Of a stretch of DNA of 64,000 nucleotides, positions 8,343 through 16,808 are shown piece after piece. Below the pieces are notes generated by a model that was not told the DNA's origin, ran no database searches, and saw only the letters and a list, made by a program, of their open reading frames with translations. A program made the translations under genes and the position numbers. Source of the DNA: Rhizobium sp. BK251 (GTDB lineage: Bacteria; Pseudomonadota; Alphaproteobacteria; Rhizobiales; Rhizobiaceae); NCBI RefSeq assembly GCF_004345245.1, contig NZ_SLUQ01000011.1:62001-126000 (forward strand), written 5' to 3'. The first letter of the stretch is position 1. Each line of letters begins with the position of its first letter.

Positions 8343-8755
8343 ATTAGAGTTTCGGTCGCATCTCCCGCGCGATTTCGAAGCCAAGTTTTCGATAGGTTCT
8401 CTCCTGCTTCGGAAAGATGCCGCACTACACTGGTGCGGCCGGCCTCCCTCAGTTGTTCCACGGCCATCTCGACCAACTTCCGGGAGACGCGCTGCCTTCG
8501 ATAAGCCGGCTGCACGTAGACCCTCCATATGTCGCCGTTAAGGACATGCGGCGCTTTCATCACGGCGGGATACGGCATAGTGTGGTGGTGGCGGCCAAAC
8601 CCTCTGGAGCTTCGCGATCGAAGGCGATGAAAGAAGCCGGCTCGCGCATGTGATCTCAAACGCGTTGTCTTCCAGATATTCCGGGTCGCCCTCGCCGACA
8701 TGATTCCGATGCAGTTTCTCCTGGACAAGTAAAACTCCATCTGTGTCGATAGGAA
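8343..8755 (-). pseudogene. GNAT family acetyltransferase, frameshifted
   Basis: Three frames of the minus strand carry consecutive parts of a GNAT acetyltransferase. One reads MREPASFIAFDREAPEGLAATTTLC (from about 8650). The second carries the core NGDIWRVYVQPAYRRQRVSRKLVEMAVEQLREAG. The last 16 codons are legible only after another shift, as YRKLGFEIAREMRPKL, ending at the TAA at 8343-8345. The acetyl-CoA-binding loop (R/Q-x-x-G/A) is present but changed. Aminoglycoside- or protein-acetylating relatives have about 150 residues. The gene cannot make an intact enzyme. Confidence 0.7.
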
Positions 8756-8761
8756 ACGCAC

Positions 8762-9303
8762 AAAAGTGCGAAAAGATGCATGCTAACCTCTGCGGACCGT
8801 CGTGGACTGCGGGGAGCCCTTGCGAACACTCGCCGCACTTCGGAAAAGCCGACACCGTAGACCCCGTTGTGTGGGACGATCGAGCTGTTCGAAGGCGCCG
8901 AGTAGCCAATCGCAACTCTTGTGAATCCTTGCCTCCGCTATTTAGCGGAAGTCATCTCCTGCCTCACGACGGGGGCCGAAATCAGGCACCGGTTCCCCGA
9001 CCTAAAAGGGGTGAGTGTCTCGGCCAAAAGGGCAACCACGGCAGCATCGGAACGCAGCCTTACCGGCTTCGCAATACCTCCTGCGGTGGAACCGTCGGGG
9101 CGTCGCGTGCACGGCTTATTCGTGGTGCTAGTTAGCAGCCACAGTCGGTCGACAGATATTGCGCCACAGGGTAGTTGAGCATCCCTCGGTGCGGCAAGTC
9201 CACATCGCATTGGCCGACTCCGAGTAAAAAACGTTATAACGGATCGCTACGCTTCAATGGCTCGGCGCTGCCAAGCAAATACGTGGGTGGCGGCGCCCAC
9301 ATG
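8762..9303. other. Gap without a supported gene
   Basis: About 540 nt separate the GNAT pseudogene from the end of the polysaccharide operon. Frames on both strands look non-coding. Confidence 0.45.
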
Positions 9304-11121
9304 CTATCGTGCCCTGGTCCACGCAAATCGCCGGAACAGCCGAACCCGCCACATTTTGTGCTTGAGTTCGAAACCAGCTTTCTCAATTCCCCGGCGTGAA
9401 GCGGTATTCGTCGTGCGGCAAAAAATGACGACGCGCTGATGTTCGAGCAGAGCGAGAGCAGCGAGTTGCTGGATCGTCGCTGTGTAAATGCCTTGGTCAC
9501 GAAAGTCCGGGCGGGTCCAGCAATCGAAGATTACCGCAACTTGGCCCATTGAGAGACTACATTGCTCGCCCAACTCGGCTTCGGCCTTGATTTCATTGCG
9601 GACGCCGAGCCAAGCGACATGCGCAAGCTCGCGCTGAACAACAGAAAGGAAAAGCCGGTCGCCGCGCTTAAGCCGGTTCCGGGCACGGCGCAGCCGATCG
9701 ACGCCGAAATCCTGCTGCCACCGGGCCGCAATATCTGCCAGATCAGACAGGGTCCCCAGATGAAGCACCACATTGCCGACCGGTGCGCTTGCATCCACAG
9801 GCGCAGCCAGTCGGTCGAGTGTGTAGATCAACACGGTATCTCGCGCCAAGATCAATTGGCGGCAGTGCCGCGTTAATGTGATCAGCCCGCTCGGAAGGCC
9901 CTTTCGCCGGATAAGACTATGCATCCGTCGCGCAGCCACGGCGATCGCCCGGAAAAAGCAGTCCAGTTTCGGCCAAGCCTCCAGTCGGTCCTTTGCTGCG
10001 AGTGTTACTCGATGTGCCGTGGCGCGCGCGAGTGAACGCTGCAGCACGAACCCCGACGTATGACGCACCGCATTGGTGAAACGCGACTTGTACCATTCGC
10101 CACCGTTCGCAAAGTCCAATTCCCTCAGTTCGGATCGCCGAACATGATCGATAAGGTGAAGAAGAAGAACAATTCCAGGAGAATCATCCCAGAAGTCGGG
10201 ATCGAAAGTCGGCTTGTAGAAGGTGAATTTTCCTCGAAACTCGAAACCGAGATGATAAGCGATCGGCCGTGTGTCGAGACTGAGCACAGAAAACTTCAAT
10301 ACATCGGTGTCGATCTCGTCCACAAGCGTTTCAAAGAAGCTGCGGCGACCCGGATTCAGGAACTGGCTTTCCACGCCTGCCAGAGCCCACCGTTGAATAT
10401 GCTGCTTGAAAAAGAATGGCAGATGCTGGCGCACTTCCTCACGGTCGTCGAGGTGTCGGAAGCTGAGGGCTCCTTTGCGCCGCAGGCGGTTGATCACCTG
10501 CCGGTTTCGACTGTTGTCGAGGATGGCTTGCAGTTGTGTCTCTCGGTCGTTCACAAGGAGAAGGGTAGGACAGTCGGCGGTCGCAGCCCGTACCACATGA
10601 GCCTGCCAGTTCGGCGATAGGCGCTCCAGCCCGTGTTGGAGATTGGAGTCGCTTGGGACACCCTCGAGGAGGCATCGATCCCAAGGCAGCGGGGAGATGA
10701 AGAGTGCTGCAATCGCGGCGGAAAGCACATTGGGTGCGGCCTCCGAGGCTGACAGGAGGTCATTGTAATCGCATTCAGGCGAAGCAATGAACCTCAGGGT
10801 CGTGCCTTCTGCGACCAGAGGTAGAAGGCCGACCAAGCGGTCTCCTCCAAATATTGCCACAGCATGGAGCTGACGATTTTCGGCGTAGGCACGCCAACCG
10901 GCTCGAGCAAAGGGGAAGCTCATGAACACGTCCGGTCGGTGGCCGCTGAGGCGCAGTCGCTCCCAGTCGTGCGCTAAGGTGGACAGGCGACCGAAATCCG
11001 ACACAATCTCGGTGCGAAGCTCCGCGTCGCCTGCTGTCATTTCTGCGACGGTCAGAGAGGTGGTCCTGGGCAAGCTGGCGGGTTCCGTAGGCAATCTTGC
11101 CGCTCGTTTTACGATACTCAT
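9304..11121 (-). CDS. CelD/BcsL-like acetyltransferase fused to a second GNAT domain
   Basis: This 605-residue protein joins two acyltransferase-like halves. Residues ~40-370 resemble the CelD/BcsL group often found in polysaccharide clusters, including MSFPFARAGWRAYAE near the start and LRELDFANGGEWYKSRF near residue 345. Residues ~440-600 form a second GNAT domain with the acetyl-CoA loop WTRPDFRDQGIYTATIQQLA and the closing ASRRGIEKAGFE. CelD-type proteins were named for cellulose synthesis but their substrate is rarely known; acylation of the polysaccharide is the natural inference here. The start at 11121 overlaps the previous stop by 4 nt (ATGA), so it is the last gene of the operon. 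Double-domain proteins of this kind are uncommon. Confidence 0.75.
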   Translation of the reverse strand: MSIVKRAARLPTEPASLPRTTSLTVAEMTAGDAELRTEIVSDFGRLSTLAHDWERLRLSGHRPDVFMSFPFARAGWRAYAENRQLHAVAIFGGDRLVGLLPLVAEGTTLRFIASPECDYNDLLSASEAAPNVLSAAIAALFISPLPWDRCLLEGVPSDSNLQHGLERLSPNWQAHVVRAATADCPTLLLVNDRETQLQAILDNSRNRQVINRLRRKGALSFRHLDDREEVRQHLPFFFKQHIQRWALAGVESQFLNPGRRSFFETLVDEIDTDVLKFSVLSLDTRPIAYHLGFEFRGKFTFYKPTFDPDFWDDSPGIVLLLHLIDHVRRSELRELDFANGGEWYKSRFTNAVRHTSGFVLQRSLARATAHRVTLAAKDRLEAWPKLDCFFRAIAVAARRMHSLIRRKGLPSGLITLTRHCRQLILARDTVLIYTLDRLAAPVDASAPVGNVVLHLGTLSDLADIAARWQQDFGVDRLRRARNRLKRGDRLFLSVVQRELAHVAWLGVRNEIKAEAELGEQCSLSMGQVAVIFDCWTRPDFRDQGIYTATIQQLAALALLEHQRVVIFCRTTNTASRRGIEKAGFELKHKMWRVRLFRRFAWTRAR

Positions 11122-12716
11122 AGCTGGCCGGACCTCCCTACCATGCGTTGCGGCACACTGAGAAGACGTCCGTGGCCAGTCGGCATTGCCTTCCTCATTC
11201 GACGCCAGCGGAAGCGTTTGAGGTCAATCACTTCAAAATCGCCAGCGCGGCTGTAAGTGTGCATGCCACTATAGCCACGGCTCGGCGCTTTCCTGGCAAT
11301 CACGGCTTCCCTAAAGACGTCAGTCGTGAGCTCGGTAATCTCGCACCAGACGAGAGCACTGCCGTAGCTTCGCGTGCAGTCCTGGGCTGGGCGAAACAGG
11401 CGACCGCCGGATAGCACGAGCGGACCTGCGGGGCGAGACGAAAGAGGGTCGATCTTGACAGGGTTCATCCCGTGTGGATGCCACGGTCCCTCTAGATTGT
11501 CAGCGTAGAAGATCGACAGCGTATCGTAAGACGAACTGCCGAACTCGGTCACGCTTGCGAACATCCACCAGCGCCGTCGGCCCTCATCATAGTACAGAGT
11601 GGCATCCGAAGCTTCAATGTCGCTCATCAGGACCGATGCGAGCCGCCAGTCGTGAGGATAGTTTTTCGCGACGTAAAGCTCGATCGTTCGATTGTTGCTC
11701 GTCTCCGGCAGCATGAAGACAGATCCGCGATAAGACAGAATGAACGGATAGGATAAGTGGTAGGGGCGCGATAGAACCTCACACGGTTCATCGTGCTGGC
11801 CATCGTTGGCGATAGAAACATGACTAATGCGCGCGATGCCGGTTCGGTAATCGTAGTCCTCAAAGAACAGCGAGGTCTTGCCGCTATGTTCGAACAGGAT
11901 TGGATCAGCATAGAATCGATCCGGATACGGCTCGATCACGGTAAACGTTTCGCGATCCAGATTCAGTGCGGGCGGTTCGCTGGCGGGCATTGCCTTTCGG
12001 TAACCGATGCACCAATCTTCAGTCCGCGCGAGAGATCCGACAAGCCGTCCGGTCACCTTCGGCAGCCACCTTCTCACGACGTCCCGGGCCGGATTCCGCT
12101 TGACCCCTCGATCCAACTCTGCCGAGAGCGAAGAGATTGGCTCAGGAAGCTTTTTGCCGGTTATCAGGTTGTCTACCGCGCCGCATAACAGGGTAATCGT
12201 CCGGGCAAGAACCGTGGCCAAAACTCTCAGGAAGACATCCGGATCCGGCAGAGCGAGTTCAACTCCATAGAGAACGCGGCGTTCCCCGCCTGTAACTGCC
12301 ACGATTCCGAGATGCGGGGGTTGGCAGGCCAGTAAGGGCGCGAGCAAACCCCTCATGCAGGGGGAACCATGAAAGACGGGCAGCACCGCAGGCACATTCT
12401 GAAGAAGGGGGAGATCGCCACTCGCTCCCTCGGTGAGGTCAATCACGAGGAGGTCCGCACCCGAGAGAGACGCGGTCGTTGGGAACTTGTCCGTCGGGAT
12501 CCAGGCCGTGTGGCCACAGGAGGGTTCCCCAAAGACACGAAGCTCAAGCTTCTCCGAAGGAAACAGGTTCACTTCATTGTCACTCCCCTCCAAACGGACA
12601 ATATCGACCCGTTGTGAGAAGCGGGCACGGAGGGCTTCAGCAAGGATCATGATCCAAGCACGAGTCTGGACATTTTGAACCAAGATGATCACTCGCGAAG
12701 GCTGCATTGCTGTCAC
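11118..12716 (-). CDS. GINT1_N-like beta-propeller glycosyltransferase-associated protein
   Basis: This 532-residue protein has an N-terminal region (about 1-190) that resembles the formyltransferase-like half found in related bacterial proteins, and a C-terminal half (about 215-510) resembling the N-terminal propeller domain of plant glucosamine inositolphosphorylceramide transferase. Telling segments are YADPILFEHSGKTSLFFEDYD, YPFILSYRGSVFMLPETSNN, DATLYYDEGRRRWWMFAS and GGRLFRPAQDC. Bacterial copies usually lie in surface polysaccharide loci, with unproven function. The GTG at 12716 overlaps the upstream stop by 4 nt; an ATG at 12707 is possible. Its place in the operon suggests it modifies or transfers a residue of the heptose-containing chain. 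Confidence 0.7.
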   Translation of the reverse strand: MTAMQPSRVIILVQNVQTRAWIMILAEALRARFSQRVDIVRLEGSDNEVNLFPSEKLELRVFGEPSCGHTAWIPTDKFPTTASLSGADLLVIDLTEGASGDLPLLQNVPAVLPVFHGSPCMRGLLAPLLACQPPHLGIVAVTGGERRVLYGVELALPDPDVFLRVLATVLARTITLLCGAVDNLITGKKLPEPISSLSAELDRGVKRNPARDVVRRWLPKVTGRLVGSLARTEDWCIGYRKAMPASEPPALNLDRETFTVIEPYPDRFYADPILFEHSGKTSLFFEDYDYRTGIARISHVSIANDGQHDEPCEVLSRPYHLSYPFILSYRGSVFMLPETSNNRTIELYVAKNYPHDWRLASVLMSDIEASDATLYYDEGRRRWWMFASVTEFGSSSYDTLSIFYADNLEGPWHPHGMNPVKIDPLSSRPAGPLVLSGGRLFRPAQDCTRSYGSALVWCEITELTTDVFREAVIARKAPSRGYSGMHTYSRAGDFEVIDLKRFRWRRMRKAMPTGHGRLLSVPQRMVGRSGQL

Positions 12717-13594
12717 TTTGCGATTTCGGCAAGGGGTCTAGAGCGGGAGTCGTCCTCCAAAGCACGCTTTGGCTCAGACACGGGCTCCTTCGCTGTCAGG
12801 TAGAGCCATTCCTGAATGCCTGAGCGTCTCTCGTCCATGCCGGCGACCACTGCCTGAGGGGCAAGCCGCGGCAAGTACGGTAGGAAACCGCCTGGGAAGT
12901 CGGACACGACGCGCGCGCGCGCTCGATAGCGCTGGATGTGATGGGTGGGAGAAAAGCGGGCGATCAACGCCTCTGTGCAACCGGGGACAACGATATCGTG
13001 ACTTTCGACGAGGATGTCGATCCGCCTCAAGCCCCGAACGGCCTCAGGATCGAGTACCTCGAATTCGCCACCCTCAATATCGATGAACACGAGAACATCA
13101 CCCTGCGCGCCCTCGAGCTCCTGCCCGAAATTGCCAAGATCGCAGCGCCCGCGGATATCGATCTGGGCACGAACACCATTGACATCCGCACTGCGAGCCA
13201 GCAGTGCGTGAATTCGTGTATTCTCCTCGAATGCGATGACGCGCGCATGAGGTAGGCGCCGCGCGAAGCCAACAGCGTAATATCCGTCGGCAGCGCCGAC
13301 GTTCAAAATCGTGCTGTAACAGCGGGCTGCGATCTGCTCGATCACCGGCCTGATTTCGAGTTCATGCGAGCCGAGGATGAATCCGAGATAGTAGTGTGGA
13401 GTAAAACGCGAGCGATGAAGCGTCATACCAGCGAAGGGCCCTGCGATGATCCGTCCACGGCTCGCCCGTCGGACAAGGGAGCCAACGGCGGTCTGTCGTG
13501 GCCGTGCGATCCATCGCAGCACGGATCGAATGCCGACAGGCAGTCGTCGGACCGTCGCGTTGGCGATCTGGGGTGATAGCGATTCACTGAGCAT
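12713..13594 (-). CDS. FkbM-type SAM-dependent methyltransferase
   Basis: A 293-residue class I methyltransferase. The SAM-binding loop is ILNVGAADGYYAVGFAR (near residue 97), the acidic strand II is RVIAFEEN, and the FkbM signature VFIDIEGGEFEVLDPEAV lies near residue 170. FkbM enzymes O-methylate sugars or polyketides, so O-methylation of a sugar in this polysaccharide is likely. The ATG at 13594 has GGGAG 5-6 nt upstream, overlaps gmhB by 11 nt and ends in a 4-nt overlap with the next gene, a sign of translational coupling. Confidence 0.75.
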   Translation of the reverse strand: MLSESLSPQIANATVRRLPVGIRSVLRWIARPRQTAVGSLVRRASRGRIIAGPFAGMTLHRSRFTPHYYLGFILGSHELEIRPVIEQIAARCYSTILNVGAADGYYAVGFARRLPHARVIAFEENTRIHALLARSADVNGVRAQIDIRGRCDLGNFGQELEGAQGDVLVFIDIEGGEFEVLDPEAVRGLRRIDILVESHDIVVPGCTEALIARFSPTHHIQRYRARARVVSDFPGGFLPYLPRLAPQAVVAGMDERRSGIQEWLYLTAKEPVSEPKRALEDDSRSRPLAEIAK

Positions 13595-14246
13595 TGTTGC
13601 TCCCTTCGTAAAAGGGACAATAGCCGTCCGTTGATTTGGCCGGGAGATTTACATGCGAAAACGAACAAGCCACGCGCGCGAGAACCCCGGCGAGAAAAAG
13701 ATCGAGACGCCCTGACGTGTAACGAAAGGCAGCCACACCGGCCCGCCGGCCGGCTTCGATATCGGAGAGCTTGTTACCCACCATGATCGATCGGAGAACG
13801 TCAGCGTTACAGTCGCGCAGCGCCCTAAGCAGCATCCCCGGATTGGGCTTGCGCTCCGGATGATCCGCACATCGGTATCGCGCAGTCAGGCTCTCTGGAT
13901 GATAGGGACAATAGTAGAAGCAATCGATGCGTGCGCCGACTAACACCGCATCGCGCGCGATCTGATCATGAAGGCTGTCGACATCTGCTTCCGTGTAATA
14001 TCCGCGGGCAACGCCGGACTGGTTGGTGACGACGCAGATATGCCAGTTGGCTTGAGTAAAGGCGGTCAGTGTTTCCAGGGCGCCGGGGATCCAACGGAAA
14101 TCGTCATAGCGCCCGACATAGCCTGTGTCCGCATTCAGCACGCCGTCGCGATCCAGCAGCAGGGCCGGCCTTTGCTCGGCAGCCACGTCGATTTTCGGAA
14201 CCACATTTGCGAGGTTCGACAGATCAAGCGGTGATCCTGTGGGCAT
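13584..14246 (-). CDS. gmhB: D-glycero-D-manno-heptose 1,7-bisphosphate 7-phosphatase
   Basis: This 220-residue HAD phosphatase would remove the 7-phosphate from manno-heptose bisphosphate, between the two reactions of HldE. It has the nucleophile motif LLLDRDGVLNADTGYVG, the VTNQSGVARG motif II and the histidinol-phosphatase-type insert CPYHPE...CADHPERKPNPGM. Two details differ from typical GmhB: the zinc loop lacks the usual final CxC before RKP, and the motif usually read GDKxxD is GNKLSD. The protein is therefore probably but not certainly active. It overlaps the heptosyltransferase by 23 nt and FkbM by 11 nt. Confidence 0.85.
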   Translation of the reverse strand: MPTGSPLDLSNLANVVPKIDVAAEQRPALLLDRDGVLNADTGYVGRYDDFRWIPGALETLTAFTQANWHICVVTNQSGVARGYYTEADVDSLHDQIARDAVLVGARIDCFYYCPYHPESLTARYRCADHPERKPNPGMLLRALRDCNADVLRSIMVGNKLSDIEAGRRAGVAAFRYTSGRLDLFLAGVLARVACSFSHVNLPAKSTDGYCPFYEGSNNAQ

Positions 14247-15342
14247 GGCTCACTGGGCCTCCTATCGCGTATACGGCCTCAAGCACAATTTCGGGTGTCA
14301 GCGCTCGCATGATCTCCGCGGCACGCGGGTGCTCTTCAATTCCATAGGAAATGTAGCCGGCATCCGGATGTGGTGAATCGAGTCCCACCGCGCGGGTCGA
14401 GCGCGCGCCCCATCGCCACGAACGGGTTGGGCCATGCAAGCCGAAAACCATCGCGTCGACGGCACTCGCAAGATGCAGTATGCTCGTGTCTACGCTGACG
14501 ACCGCACAAGCGCGGCGCAGAAGGTCGCCCAGCTCGGCGAATGGAATCTTGCCGCAGAGCGATATTGTCGTTTCGCCCGACACTCCAAGCCTCGAGCGCA
14601 ATTGGTCAATGACAATCTGATCGTTTGCAACGCCCGTAAACGCGGGAACGTAGCCGGCCTCGATCAGGCTGCGGCAGAATACGACCCAATAGTCCAAAGG
14701 CCATGCCTTGTCGGCGGCCCGACTTCCGCCCGCAGATAGATGACATATCACCAATCGGTCGAGCGGCAGATAGCCCGCAACCTGACAATTCTCAATGGAA
14801 ATATCCATACGGTAGTCCTCATGGCCGCTGAACAGTCTTGCCATAGCGGCAACGTTATCCAGCTCGTGCCGATCGCCGCGATGATCGACTGCAATGTCGA
14901 AGAGGCGGCCGCGCGCGGCGTCTTGCGGTGCGAAGCCGACGCAGCACGGCGCAGAGAGGCGGGCCAGAATCGCCGTCAGATTTGGCCAGGGCGTCAGGTC
15001 GACGACCAGATCGAGCCGCGCGCCACGCAGCAGCCGAAGAGCGGGGCCGGGCCGCGAAAAACGGCAGAAGACGGCCTCTGGCCTGGACGCAATCATTTGA
15101 ACCGCGGCCGCGTTGTTGGGCCCGTGGAAGACGAGAACCTTGGCGTCGGTATAGTGTTCAGCGATTGCCCTCACCACCCCCGAACCTATCAGAGTGTCGC
15201 CAATTGCGTTCGGTTGAATGATGCCTATGCGTTGCGGCGAAACCGGAAGGCATCGATGGCGGTTCACGAGGCTGAGCGACTGTGCCGCCAGCCTTAGCAG
15301 CGAACGATCCAGCCAGCGCATCAATTCGATAGAGCGCGCCAT
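14224..15342 (-). CDS. ADP-heptose:glycan heptosyltransferase (GT9)
   Basis: A 372-residue GT9 enzyme. The N-terminal donor fold begins IGIIQPNAIGDTLIGSGVVRAI and the C-terminal nucleotide-binding segment is CAVVSVDTSILHLASAVDAMVFGLHGPT. GT9 enzymes transfer L,D-manno-heptose from its ADP derivative, normally to the LPS inner core. The neighbouring polymerase and export genes suggest an exopolysaccharide or capsule acceptor instead, which is inference. The ATG at 15342 lies 2 nt after the hldE stop. The frame is open for another 149 codons upstream, but that part is antisense-type shadow of hldE. Confidence 0.85.
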   Translation of the reverse strand: MARSIELMRWLDRSLLRLAAQSLSLVNRHRCLPVSPQRIGIIQPNAIGDTLIGSGVVRAIAEHYTDAKVLVFHGPNNAAAVQMIASRPEAVFCRFSRPGPALRLLRGARLDLVVDLTPWPNLTAILARLSAPCCVGFAPQDAARGRLFDIAVDHRGDRHELDNVAAMARLFSGHEDYRMDISIENCQVAGYLPLDRLVICHLSAGGSRAADKAWPLDYWVVFCRSLIEAGYVPAFTGVANDQIVIDQLRSRLGVSGETTISLCGKIPFAELGDLLRRACAVVSVDTSILHLASAVDAMVFGLHGPTRSWRWGARSTRAVGLDSPHPDAGYISYGIEEHPRAAEIMRALTPEIVLEAVYAIGGPVSHAHRITA

Positions 15343-15344
15343 CG

Positions 15345-16808
15345 TCAATGGACCACTTCGCTCAAGTGCGGCATTCGCGCCCTCGTTATGAGATTCGTCG
15401 TGGACTGATCGGCCTCCAAATCGACCAGCACAACACGCCCACCATACTTGCGCACGAACGCGCCGCCCACGACGTCGTCGAGCGTGTAGTCGGCCCCTTT
15501 GAAGAGCACGTCGGGTCGCAATACCTGGATGAACTCCATCGGCGTGTCGTCGTCGAACAGCATGACCAGGTCCACTGAGTCGAAAGCTGCGATCACGACG
15601 GCACGCGCGCCCTCCAGTTGCACGGGCCGATCTGGCCCCTTCAAGCGACGGACCGAGGCATCCGTGTTCAAGGCGACGATGAGGCGGTCGCACTGCGCCT
15701 TGGCGGTCTTCAGAAGCTTGACGTGTCCCGGATGCAGGATGTCGAAGCAGCCATTGGTGAAACCGACCGTAAGTCCCTCGCGCCGCCAAGTCTCGCGGCG
15801 AGCATAGGCAAGCGATAGCGTTCCGAGCTTTTCGCCCCTTCTGGCCGGCTCCGCCTCGACGAGGAGTGCCCCGGCAAGCTCCTCCGGCGACACGGTGGCA
15901 GTACCGCTCTTGGCGACGGCAACCGAGGCCGCGACGTTTGCGACCGCCATCGCCTTCGGGAGGGACTCCCCGGACGCAAGCGCTAGCGACAATGCAGCTA
16001 CGACGGTATCGCCGGCGCCAGAGACGTCTCGGACAAGTTGTGTGCGCGCCGGTTCGTGGACCGGCCGGGCGCCCGGGCGGAAGAGTGACATTCCTTGCTC
16101 GGACCGCGTGAGGACAATCGGTCCACCGAACTGCCGAAGCGCGATTTTTATACCAGCGGCAATACCCTGCGGACTATCGGCTTCGATGCCGCTTGCAAGC
16201 GCTAACTCCTTGCGGTTGGGCGTAAGCACTGTGCAGCCGCGGTAGTACGAAAAGTCGGGTTGCTTCGGATCTACGACAAGTGGAATCCCGCGCCGCGTGG
16301 CGACTTCGGCCAGTGCCCGCACGACTCCGGGCGTGATCACGCCCTTCGCATAGTCGGAGATAACCATGGCAGCGCAGTCTCGGGAGGCTTCGCCGATGGC
16401 AGTGATGATCCCCTCTTCGGCTTGCCGACTGATGCTGAAGCTATCGCGATCAGCGCGCAAGAGGTGCCGATCCTGGGCGAGAAAGCGCGTCTTCTGGATC
16501 GTGCGGAAGCCTGGCTCGCAGCAAAGCCTTGTCTCAATGCGCGTGTTTCTGCCTGAGTTCAGGTTCTGCAGAATGATGCCCGCCGGATCGTTACCGACCA
16601 GGCCCAGCAGCACGGCGACGCCACCGAGAGAGGCGATGTTGGCGGCGGCATTGCCCGCCCCGCCCATCGTCCAGTCCTCGTCCACGACCTGGAGGACAAG
16701 AGCAGGTGCCTCGGGGGAAACCCGGCTCACCGTTCCGCGGACATAGTGGTCGAGCATGACGTCACCGACGACGAGGATGCGACAGCCATGAAAATTGTCC
16801 ACAATCAT
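15345..16808 (-). CDS. hldE: Bifunctional heptose-7-phosphate kinase / heptose-1-phosphate adenylyltransferase
   Basis: A full-length (487 residues) two-domain HldE. The PfkB-type kinase half shows GDVMLDHYVRGTVSRVSPEAP, GGAGNAAANIASLGG and the catalytic SGAGDTVVAALSLAL. The cytidylyltransferase-type half begins VGFTNGCFDILHPGHVKLLKTAK. It makes heptose 1,7-bisphosphate and, after GmhB, ADP-D-glycero-D-manno-heptose. Both active sites look intact. The ATG at 16808 shares one base with the upstream stop (TAATG), so the genes are coupled. With hldD and gmhB it supplies three of four pathway proteins; gmhA is absent from the window. Confidence 0.92.
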   Translation of the reverse strand: MIVDNFHGCRILVVGDVMLDHYVRGTVSRVSPEAPALVLQVVDEDWTMGGAGNAAANIASLGGVAVLLGLVGNDPAGIILQNLNSGRNTRIETRLCCEPGFRTIQKTRFLAQDRHLLRADRDSFSISRQAEEGIITAIGEASRDCAAMVISDYAKGVITPGVVRALAEVATRRGIPLVVDPKQPDFSYYRGCTVLTPNRKELALASGIEADSPQGIAAGIKIALRQFGGPIVLTRSEQGMSLFRPGARPVHEPARTQLVRDVSGAGDTVVAALSLALASGESLPKAMAVANVAASVAVAKSGTATVSPEELAGALLVEAEPARRGEKLGTLSLAYARRETWRREGLTVGFTNGCFDILHPGHVKLLKTAKAQCDRLIVALNTDASVRRLKGPDRPVQLEGARAVVIAAFDSVDLVMLFDDDTPMEFIQVLRPDVLFKGADYTLDDVVGGAFVRKYGGRVVLVDLEADQSTTNLITRARMPHLSEVVH

